Assembly (NCBI GenBank): GCA_940671915.1
Contig: CALNVZ010003426.1
Span: 30,697,082 to 30,761,081, forward strand
From: Paracentrotus lividus
Lineage: Eukaryota; Echinodermata; Echinoidea; Camarodonta; Echinidae
DNA: 64,000 nucleotides
Direction: 5' to 3'
Positions 40,401-52,933 of the stretch are shown here, one piece after another. The notes under the pieces were generated by a model, which saw nothing but the letters and a program-made list of their open reading frames with translations, had not been told where the DNA came from and did not search any database. The position numbers were made by a program, and so were the translations under genes. The first letter of the stretch is position 1; every line of letters starts with the position of its first letter.

Positions 40401-43400
40401 TATAAATGTAAAATTTTATTATTAATATTACCGGCCAGTTAAAAATGAAGCTAAAATAAAATGGCTCTAGTTGACCATTTGGAGTATCTTTTGCCGTATT
40501 ATGAAGGAGCATGAACTACAATATGCTCTGTTTATAGGTTGTTTGGACAAATGTTTGTAAAGCACTTCAAGAACACAATTAATGATCAGTGAACTCATAA
40601 AACAGTGATATATAAATTTATGCAAAGTGATTATTATGTGTGCCTTATAGTTTTTTAATTCATTTCAAAAGCTTAGTTTGGTATGTTTTATGCATGAATA
40701 TATTGTAAATGTCCTTACTTTTGTGATTGATGGTTTCTGCCGCACAATCTTTTGTCATTTAATTCAAATTCCCTACCAACTTTCATACTAAATTTATTTT
40801 TATTACCAAACTTGCAAAATTCATTGAAATTAAACTCTAGTACGATACAGTACAACAATCTATAAGGAAACAAAACCCATTCAGATATCATTCAGTAGAC
40901 TATTAATGTTTTTGCTCAGAGGACAATTATCCCAAACAAAATGGACAATTTTGAGTATTTAACAAGTGTCGAGAATATTTTCCAACTACAATGTACCTAA
41001 TATAGACTAAAATAAACTAATTCAGAAATGCATGCTCTCCCAATGATAACTACCTTTGGTGAGTGTATGAAATGGAAAAAAATGAATTTGTAAATGTATG
41101 TTTAGCAGATCTGTAACAAAGGAAAAAAAATGTTTCAACTACAGCCCCACAACACCAAATGCCATATTTCAATCGTAACCAAACAATCCCCTCAAAATAG
41201 ATTTCTTTTTAAAAGGTATTTGAATGAAATGAATAGACACAATATAGACCCATACACAGTAACAGAAAAAAAACCAAAACCATTTATCAGTTTAGTCACT
41301 CAACTTGTGGTTATTCACTCTTGCTATTAAAAGGAAGATTTCCAAATGAAAAACATGGATAAAACTTTTTTTTTTATTCATTGCTATTTAAAAATGAGTA
41401 CCTAGCCATACTAATGCATCTTGTTTCAGAGCTTTATATGACACATATTTTTGAATGAAAATGAGCATTAAATAGCGACAAGTCTAAATATATTTTTAGA
41501 ATTTTCTTGCAGAATTACTAGTGCAGTGAATTAAAGCTAAAACTACTACACAAAACACACTAACTACATCTGAATCTTATAAAGTGTTTCTGTAAATGAC
41601 ATAAAATCATGCTAAGAATTTGAGCAAAATTCAACATGCTAACTTGGCTGCATTTTGCTTGTTGATGGCATTCTAATGACAAAGAAGATGGAAATCAGAG
41701 AAGATCAGATACATGTACATGTAAATTAGACCTGTTTACTACAATGTAGTTTTATTCATAATTTTTTAAGAAGGTTGTTCTTGAAATGCTGGAGGCTTGC
41801 TAGATGTAAAATTGATTAATACAAATAGGAGTCCATTTTATTTAACAGGTTAATTGAATACCTTACAATGTATTTATGGGTATCAGGAAAAAACATTGAT
41901 AAATTGGAATATACTTTATACACAATGTAGTTAACAGGTCTATTGATAATGTATTATCAATACATTATATTGGTAAATGAACATAACTTGAACCACCAGA
42001 TGCAAATGGGCTTTACACAGAGATAATGCATACAGAGAGTAAAAAAATAGGTAAAAGAAAATGGTTAGGAATTGGAGAAAAAAAGTCATGTTTTCACATG
42101 TATATTTCATCAGAAGACACAGCAGGCAGAGAAAATCATTTTCAAGAAAATCTTGAAGAATCTATGAATGTCATTGAACCATGAGACAGGCTATAATGAA
42201 CTCTTCTACTCTACAATGAAGAAAAGCTTTCTGCTGTTGTCTCTAAACAGAGATTATATAGGTTTACCTGTTTATGGGAAAGGCTGTATTAGCAGATGGG
42301 GTCCTATGGGTAACAACCAAATGAGAAAGGGGAAAACAAAATGGAAGGTATAGGGGTGATTAGGAGAGGCAGGACCACCATGTATACACTGAGGATATGG
42401 GCATGTAGCATTCAACTTGCAAATGATTGTAATATTTGACATCAAATGCATGGACCAATCAGGTTACAGCTTTTGTAATCAAACACTTGCATGAGTCTTG
42501 ATTGCTTATAGGCAACAATGCAATATACTGCTAAACACAACCAATCACGTTTTAAGCTTTTAAAAGGACATCATCTTGATTTTGATTGGCTGCTGCCAAA
42601 CTTACAATTGATTTTTGGCTTTTAAAAGGACACAAATATTGGCCTTCAGCAGTTGCCTGATTAACATTTGATTGCAAGTTTTCAGTTTCAAATTAGAATA
42701 GACCCTGACTGAAAATTGATGTCAGAATATTGCAACTGATTGATTGCAAGTTTTATACTATAGTATCCATATACATTGTACCTCACAAGCACAATATACA
42801 TCTACAGTAAATAATGTATAACTTATTTCAGCAATTTATTACATTGGGTGGATGAGCTCTTGGCAGAGAAAAAACAATGCTTTATATTATAGAAACCACT
42901 CACTGGTTAGAATTATATCCTCATGCAAAGCAACGCAAAAGGTGCATTCATGAGATTGTAATATCATATTCTTGCAACACACAAACAGTTACAAAGTTCA
43001 GTGATTTTTTCATTTTTTTAATTAAAAAAAAAAAATTTTTTTTTGCTTTGTGGAACTTTGACATCAAATGAGGAAAAAAAAATTGAATTATATTTTTCTT
43101 TAGACTGAATCTACTAGAAGATAAAATGCAACTTGACATGAAACACTTCTAGCTTTGTTGCATGTGTGCAGCTAACAGCTTAAAATTGAACAGACAATGA
43201 TAATCATGCTTATTCTATAAATAATAACACAGAATGAAAGTGTAGTGGAAAAAGACAGAAAAATTATGTTCACAATACAATTCATTTTGTACAAAAATAT
43301 TTTTGAGGACTGGTACAAAGAGAGGAATTTTGCAAGAAAAGGTCGGCAAATATTGTTAAAATAAAAGGATCAGTGCCAAATGCGCAGTGAAGAACAAAAA

Positions 43401-46400
43401 CAAATGTTATGAAAGAAAATTAAGTGAGTTGCACCAATTCGTTTTTTTTTTTTTTTAAACAATGGGAGTAAAGGTACATGAAGATCAATTCACTAAAACT
43501 ACTTTTTTGATGAACAAAGTACATTTGTACATACATTGTACATTCAAATGCATATCATATCAAACACGGGCTCAATTGAGACAAACATGTAAGTTCTTTA
43601 TAAAAGCAGACTAATAATTTACTTGCCATAATACAAGACGTACATCCAAAAAAAATAATGCCACTGGCGAAACCTTGTCTCGGAGGCATAAAAATAAATC
43701 CTACTTAAGCTACACCCCTAGTATTATTATCTATATTCTTGCAAGACATAGGCTGATTGGAAGTCATTGAGTAAATAGTATTTATGGCCATAGGGGTAAT
43801 ATCAAGTAGTCAGTCATCAATTAACCCCAAAAAGTAACAGAAAGATATAATGCCATGAAAATCAATTACTCAAAGGAGAAACAGGTTACAAATGACAATC
43901 CTTATAGCTTATCACTCTCTGTCGGTTAATTTTTTTTTTTTTTTATTTCTATTTTTTTTTTTTTTTTTTTTTTTTGGGGGGGGGGGGAGGAAAGGGGGAG
44001 ATTTTATAGAAGGCTGTAGGCATCGAATACTAGGAAATATACAAAAATGAATGTCTCCTGTTAGTATTCAGGGGGTTCAATCTCATACCCTAAATTATGG
44101 AAACTTCGTTAAGTGAAAAAAAAAATCCAACCTTCTTCCTTGAAGTGAAAGTTAAGTTTTGGATAGTTTTTGGACTATGAGTAAGTAAGTTGTCATGATA
44201 GTCCAAATAAAATAAGAGGGGTAAGAACTTATTTTCTGTAAATTAATTACATAAAAAAAAAGGATACCCTCCCTCCTTTATAAAACTAAAAGAAAGATCA
44301 TTAGTACCCACTTTGGATAGATAAATTACCCCTATTCATTGTACAATACTCACCTTGTGCTTCCTAAATACCTGATTTTTTTTTTTTACAAACAAATAAA
44401 CGCAAAAGATGAATTTCTTTACACAGAATATGCCTGCAATTGTTTATTAAAAGAACATTTAGTGGCGCTCATGTTTCCTTAAAAATCATTATATTTCCAT
44501 TGATCTTGTTTACATTGATCTTTTCCTCTACATTTAGCTGTCTAAATGAACATGTACATACATTGTACAAAGCTGCCTTAACCTTGAATATGTTCATCGA
44601 CTTTGAAGGTGCTGCAAAAAAAAAATCATCAAACGTTTGAAAACAACTAACACCCTACTACATGTATAGGACGTCGGTGATTTCTCGCAACGAACTGTTG
44701 AATACTATGACCACTATTTGTGCAAAGTTTCCATTTTGCTATCAACTTTTCTTGGAATAAATGAATTCAGGGAATGACTTACGAGTATTGGATACTGAGT
44801 GTAGGTGCCTCTTCAAATTCATCCAAGCATTCAACATTGATGTTCTGCTGGACCTGAGCTCCACCATCGATGGTTGTTTGTACCGTATCCATGGAGATAT
44901 TCAGCTGTGCAATCATTGGTCAAGGACTTCACAGAATACTGTAAATTCACTGTTATTTTTGCGTGATTAAATTTTCGCGCCAAGTGGCCTCAAATTATAG
45001 ACAGGTTCTTGAATTTGTGCTGCATATTCATAAGCACACAAATGAAACCTCCCAATACATAAGAAAGCATGCCCATATTCACAGGTTTTTTAATTCGCGA
45101 CTGCCAATCTTCGCACAAAATCCGCAAAAATTAATGTAACAGGAATATTTCCACAAGTATAGTAGTATGTAACAAAAGGTAGTCCAGGATAAATCTCTCT
45201 GATTTTCAACTACTTGATTCCACATTCCCTTATGATTTTTCTATTCTGTTTCAATACCCCAACTTAATAATTTATTATACTTATCACACATGTTCAGATA
45301 TTCTATTACATTTAAATCTGTGGTAAAAAACAGTGAATGGACTCAATTGAAAAAAGAATATAATATTGTGTCCTATGAGCTCTACATTAACTTTAGAGTC
45401 TGAGTTTAGGGTTTGTGCACAAAGGGAATAGGTCCTTGTCAAAATTACAATTTTGTATGGGGGGGTCCTGCATAACAATAATAGGGCCCTTACGTAATGG
45501 ACCTAGGCCTGTGAAGAGCACTATTTGAATATGGTAAAGAATGTACATTGTTAAAATTTCATAATATCAATGTCACCATTTCTTTCATCACAATTATCAT
45601 TCATCATCTCTCTTGGTAAAATATGTAAAGGATATTTCCTTCTAACGAAGGTGGTTTGTTGATGGTGGTTGCAAAGTTTGCAAATTGATAGGAGGTCTTG
45701 TTGCCATAGAACAGACTCAATCTACCAACAGTTTTATTGTACTCAGACTTGACACCAATCTGCATCTGATCACTCTCGTACAGCACGCCGTTGTTCTTGC
45801 AAATGAATCTGAAATGAAAAGACACAAATAAGCATGATAACAAGACTGGATAAAAATGGTTACTCGCATATGTGTACAGTCTGACCTCGCTTACCCTGAC
45901 TCCTTTGTTAACCAGCAATGTCCTCTGGACAGTTTCCCTCTTTCATTCTCTATCAAATTGAACTCAAAGCCATCCTTTTCTCATTTTTTCACAGTTCCTT
46001 ACACAAATAAAGACATTATTGATTATTTACAATCATCAACCCTATAAATCCTCTTCTATAAATCCTCACCCTAAGGACATATAAATTTCGATAGAAGTGT
46101 TCCAATACATTACTCCTATATCCGGCAATGGGTGTTAGTCCAAACTTGGCCAGATAAACAAAGTTGGACTGTACTGTACCAGTATCCCCAACTGATCATT
46201 TTATACTCTTGTACTAAAAAAAAAAAGGCAAAAGCATATAGAACAACCAGTTCATTCATCATTCCCATGTTATTATGGATTTAACACAGCACTTTTATGA
46301 GTGATTGTTATACATCAGTTTACAAAATAGAACACTTTTCTACTTTTCTATTATTATTATTCATTGATTAAATTATTTTGATGACTTACTTCCTAAAGTT

Positions 46401-49400
46401 CTCTTCTGCATCAGGAGCGAGATTGTTCCCTACCGGTGCAGCTCCTGGAGGGGCACCTGCTGGGGCACCGAACACATCTACCAGCAGACCACCGTTATTA
46501 GTGGGGGCAGGGGCAGCGGGGGTCTCTCCAAAGAAGGACTGGGCGGAGGTTGGGGCAGCGGCTGGGCTCTCCATCAGGCCCAGGAGATCTGCTGAGCCGG
46601 AGCTAGGTGAGGCAGCCACGGTCGCTACGCTGCTCGCTAAAATGGGCTTGGGATGTGATGCTGCTGACTGTGGGAGAAATTGAAATGGGAATTAGAAGTT
46701 GAAAATGAATTGAAGCACAAAATATATCCAAAATAAATTGAAATTAGCACTCGAACTGGAATTAACAGAAGAATGAATACAAATCAAACTAAATCTTTCT
46801 TGAATAAAAATATCATAAGATAACTTTGGCAAGCGTAAATGAATAAGAAAGTAATTGACACTCATTTACAGAATTTAATTGTCAGGCGATTGAATGAATA
46901 ACAAAATGTCTTAACAAAAGCGCCAAACTTTAGCACATATATATATTCTTTTCAATCTTCATCTTTTTCTCTATGGTACATGTATATTGTATATTCCATT
47001 TTACTTTAAAATGTTCAAATACTGATTTTGTCTGCTGAGAGACAGATCATCATTAGATGTAAACTCTGTAATCTATTTAATATTAGCTTGCACTCTATGT
47101 GCCCTCACCAGACAGTAAAATAAAAAACAACAAACATTTGCAATTCATTAATAAAGGCAAACTTTCGCAAATCTTTACCCCTCATGACCGTTTAAATGAA
47201 TATGAAGATTTCTGGCTTTGAATTATTTAACTTCCTTTAGTCAATTTACCTCCAATGAGTCTGTGCTACTCTCTCCTACACTATTGAGTTCTATTGTTCC
47301 CATCTTCTTCTTCTCTTCCCCTGTTCCTGGACCTGTGGCTGAGGGCTTCTTCTTCTTGAGTTTGGCAAGCAACGATGACTCTCTCTCAGGGAATGGTGGC
47401 ATCTCCTCTAACACTGTCGCCTTTAAACGAAAATCAAAACACAGGTTCATGTATTTACATAATCATCCAGAGCTCCAATTGTACGTTTTTTCTACAGCAG
47501 TTCAGATCAAACATCTTAGAGCTTGTATGCAGAGAGCTTGTTTACATTTTGACGGTCCATATATCAAATTTGTGAACCCACATGTGCCAGGTTTCTGCTG
47601 ATGTCAAGCCCTTATGAAGACCATGATTTAACTTGCCAAGATGGAAAACAGCTCATAAATTTCACTTTTGAAGAGCTATCTAATACATATTTCATGGTGG
47701 TGTTTTGCATTTCAAGGTCATTTCTATCATTCATTTATTTTTATTTTTTTGAAAAAAAAAGAAAACCTTGACCTTTCACTCTGGATATGTATTTTTATTT
47801 ATCTCACTAATATTTATGAGCACTAAACTACGATCCAATATCATAGTTATTATCATTATAATTGCTTAAAGAAGTTAAAAATGTTATCATTTTTTAAATA
47901 TCAAAGGATTTATATATCTTACCAGTACGTCTGCTGAAGTACAAACACTGAGTTGAAGGTATTCTACAGCCCTTTGTTGAAGTTCTGCATCAGCGTTTTT
48001 CAGCTGATTGTCACTTTTTAGTACCTGTTTAAAATGAAAATATTGATTTGTATTTGATTTTGTTTCACATCATCAATATGATCACCATCATCACCACAAC
48101 CACCACTATCACCATTTTTATCATCACCATCATCTTCACCACCACCATCATCATCATCATCACCACAACCAACACCACCACCATCATCATCATCATCACC
48201 ATCATTATCATTATCATCACCACCACCACCACCACCATCACAACCTCCAGCACCATTGTCATCACCACTCCCAGAACCACCATCACCATAACCATCATTA
48301 CCATCATCATCCTCACCATCACCACCCCCACCATCGATATCAATACCACAACCACCACTACCATCACCACCAACATCACCACCATTGCCAATGCTCCAAC
48401 GCTAAAAATGTTATTGTCCAAAACAAAGGAGAAACAGAAATTCTGTTTCCAAAGTGATCGTGGGACCGGCAGCCACTGAGCATCATCAACAGATTAATGT
48501 TGCTCTATCTCTTTTTTGTAGTACGCAACTCCCATTTTTTAACGTCTTTTGGTAAGACACGGTTTGAGATCAAACCCACAACCTCCTGATTATTAGACAG
48601 ACGCTCTATCCCCTGAGCCAACACTTCGGTACATCTTCATCACATCAAACCCACCACAACCATCATCACAACCCTGATTACCATCATAATCATCATCTGT
48701 ATTCTACTCACATCTTGGATGATATGTTTAATCTCTGGGAAGAGGTTGATAAACTTGACATAAGTAGAGAGTATTAGACCTCTGGTAGGAGCAGTACACA
48801 GGTGGAACTTGGAATGGAGAAGATTGAATTGAACTTGAGGACTGTCATGGGAACAAAAGAAAAGAGAAGGATTGTAAGCTTTACTCGGCTTATCATTCAT
48901 TTGTCTGTAATGTTGAATTGTCACTTGGTGTACAACAAGTCCAATGACCTTCTAGTCCCATCCCACATGGTCTCATCAATTTTTTTGTCTTCTACCCATT
49001 TGGTCTAAGTGCCATTTTACACATTCACCATTTTGTCTATTTTCCAGTTGGGCAATAACCGTTCTGTCTAATATCCACTTAGTCTAACACAAGTTGATCT
49101 TTATTGAGATGAATTGGTAATGACACAAATTTTCATTTCACAAAATGGAAAGAGTAAGTAGGTGAAAGGGCAATTATACCATCTCGACATTAGACTAAAT
49201 GACAATTAGCCTGAGTGCGTATTAGACCAAGTGATAATTGGACCCAATAGCAATTGCTAGTAGACCAAATTATTTTGGTCGATGTTTTATTACACAATCA
49301 GAGAATTAGACCATCTACAAGTAGACCAGGTGGATATAAACCATTCTTATGACAATTATGAATTTAGATTTTGACAAGGTCATGAAAGTAATTCAAAGGA

Positions 49401-52400
49401 AATATGAAGTTCAAAGTTCAATTGTACCTCGACCTTGAGTCCCCTGCGATGAGGTTTCCAAACTCTCCCAGGATATAACCGCCAACTTTCACCATGTTCT
49501 CATGACATGCTGGAGCTTGCAGAGCCTATCACATAGGAGACAAAACAAAAACAGTTTATCAAGAGATACTTGGTATTGTGGGTTCGATCCCTGGCCACAT
49601 CATACCAAAAGATGTTACAAAATGGTAGGTACTGCTACCCTGTTTGGCATTTAACAAGAAGGGGATGGAGCAACATCCATCTGATGCTGCTCAGCGGCTG
49701 CCAGGCCCAAGAAAAAAGGGGCAAAAAGAATTTCCGTTCAGCTGGGTTAGGACAATAACATTTGTAGCCTTTTTTTTTTTTTTTAAATAATGAAAGGATA
49801 CAAAAGCAAGAGGGAAAAGAAGTTGAAATCAAAAAGCTATGTGAAATGCTGAGGAAACAGAGTGGGCAAATATCATCGGCCTCAAGCCAGAAGGGCCTTA
49901 CCGTTTTTATTATGTGTACAATATGAATGGCCTTTAAAAATGTTAAGGCCCTTCTGGCATGAGGCCGACGATATATTACAAGCTTTGATAGATTGAAATA
50001 GCCAACTTAAAACTAACATGTATATACTACAAAATGTAATTCAGTCTAAAGTATTGGGTTAAGAGCAAAAATAGCTGTATACGAGTATGACCATTTTATG
50101 GGGTTTTTTTTAACCTAAACTCAAATATTTAAAGAGGATTGATGGTATAACTCACAGGTTGATTCATAAGTGAACTTACCTCAAAGACTGTCTTTGCTGC
50201 ATAACCCTGTACATCTTCTCTATTAATGACGATCTGTATGACACGATACCAGACCTCCTCACTCACATAGTCTCCAGCGATCCTTATCAGATTTAGGATG
50301 GTGTCTACGTACCACGTGTAGTCACTTGCGTACTTCTCGGCCAGAATGGCTACTTTTAGTACCTAGAAAGGATGATTTTAATAACAAAGACACTTGGCAA
50401 ATAATGTATCCTTTGCAATGTATTGTCAACGCTAACAAACTGTTTGGATTTGTTTATTTACATCAAGATAAGAATTTTATTCTTTACGTCTTCTTCAATC
50501 CTTACAAAATTATAAATTATAACAAAAGTATCAAAATAAATGAAATTTGAAAAGAGAGTCTACCTAATATTATTCAAATCAATGATGTGATTTTTTTTAA
50601 GAAAGAAATTTTCTGTAAAAAACCTTGAATGTTTAAGATCAAACATGGAGTCTGTATTTGAATGAAAATAAATTTTAAAATAAAATCTTAGAATCAGGAG
50701 GGATTTGAAACCTGCAATATCTAAAATGCACTTCTATCCCAGAAGTGACTTAACAATGTTACTATGCTGGCATGGGCCTGGAATGGGGCCATGCGCTACC
50801 CATTCCAGATGCTCTCATCTCCCATGCCAATCCTCGTTCTTTACAAGTATACGATAACTTTTGAGGACTAATTATTAATTTGGTTATACTCAAATGCCTG
50901 TACCTGATATCAATAACATCCTTTGATGATGATGAACAACATTTCAAAAGCACCATTTATCTGCCAAAACATTCAAAGGTGCCTGGCTTCCCAAAAAAGT
51001 ACATTAAAAGATAGGTTTTGAGTTCAGATTTGAAGGTGTCGATGTTGGTCAAATTTCGGAGTTGGATAGGTAGAGAGTTCCAAAGAAGTGGAGCAACTGA
51101 AGAAATTTGATCTTACCATTTCTTCCCTAATAGAGTAGTCTGCCTTCTCTAGATAGATGAGCATTTCACCAACGATGGAATCAGCGTTCGTCCTGTCACA
51201 CATGGCGTAAAGCAGGTCTACGGCTCTCTGACGCACACTTACATCACGCTCCGTCTGTGAAGAAATCAAAATATTCAAATCCTTCTAGTATGCTGATCGA
51301 TGTAAATTATTTTTCAACAGATGAAATGTTAATCATTAAAATAGAGGTTGCATTGAGTGAAAAAATATATATATACAACTTCGGAAATAATTGTTAGACC
51401 AAACAGTATGGGAGCAGAGGTCTAACAATTATTGCCCAAGCTGAATATTACAAGTACATGGACTATTTTTTATTAAAACAAGCATGTTCAGAACAATATA
51501 GGTTAACTATTACGTAGATATTATGTAGATCATACTGTCATATTGTTGAATTAATTTATATGTCTTTAACTTGTTGAAAAAGCCATTGAAAGTCAGATTT
51601 ATATGTATTTGCATGGACCAATAAAGTATCTTCTTTCTTGTAGATGAGATCTCTTTTTCCCTTGACCTTGGTTATTTGAAGCGTTACAGATAGACAGTCA
51701 TCAATCAGTTTCAATTTATTCCAAAGAGATAATATGATTGTACTTTACCTTGAGGGCAGTGACTACTGTTTCTAGATGTTTCTTGACGGCTTCCCGAGAG
51801 AACTCAGATGATGCAAGCAAACACATGCTCTCAAGAGCAAGATACCTAGTACAAGCACAGACATATCATTATTCATTGGGGTAGAAAAACAGGGAATATG
51901 GGACGATGTTGAGCAATGAGGAATATGGGACAACGTTTTGGCAGTGCGGATGATGGGACATGTTGGTCTGTGGGGAATATGGGATGACTTTTATACAGAG
52001 ACTTTATAGAGAGAAGGAGAAATGTAGCCTTTTCCCCACGAGAACTTTGATAGATATATTTTATTTATTTATTTATTATTTATTCGGCTCTTTGAAACAC
52101 ATAATCATACATATTCATTTAAAAATAAATGACAATAAAAGTACAAAATCAATGCAAATTATTTAGTAGCAGTCAACCCAGTGCATCAGTGGCAAACTTA
52201 ATCACTGTAACTATCATAGTCCCCAATAAATATGAAATGAATTAAATTGTATATATTTGTTCAGTATCTAAAACAACTTCATTTGTCTGTAATAAACTTA
52301 TGCTTTCATGAAAAAATAACTTAATATATATTCTCTCTACATGTACATAACTACCTTTGTATTTCCTACTCACCTTAGATTTGTCTCTCTGTGCTGTAAG

Positions 52401-52882
52401 AATTGACCGAGTTGATTACATGCTCTCACCAACAGATTTGGCTCGCTACAATCATAACAAAACAAATGGGCAAACAAATTGACCAAAGTATGGTCACAAT
52501 ACCAAATCAATCAGTGGGTGGTAAAGACATAGTATTATGTTAAATAAGTTACAATTTCTACTTTGAAACTTAATGCCTTGAACAAATATTTATAAAAACT
52601 TGATCTGCTTTATAGAATGCTCATCTTCTGAACCATGATGTATATTGTGAGTTGGTTAAGTTGAGTTATTTTAGCCATTCTCTTTCTCATTCTTCTCATA
52701 CATGTTCTAACTTGTTTTAATTTATAATTCACTTAGTATACCTAACATTCAGTTGCATCATAGCTTCTTCTCATCTCTGTCTCTCCCTGCCTTCAACTGT
52801 TCCTTCTTTTTATTTTGGTATTTTTGTTTTCTATCTTCACATGTTCACATTTGGCTCTTTACATCTTTATCTCTATCTCTCT

Positions 52883-52933
<51 letters not shown>

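Noticed and set aside
46378-46683. Ala/Gly-rich plus-strand frame of 101 codons
   Set aside because: Antisense of the AP2A hinge exon, open because that exon is GC-rich.
48048-48479. Thr/Ile-rich and Met/Val-rich frames on both strands
   Set aside because: Trinucleotide microsatellite in an AP2A intron, no protein-like composition.
48540-48630. tRNA gene on the minus strand
   Set aside because: A and B boxes are present but are followed by a body shared with another copy, so it is a tRNA-derived SINE head.
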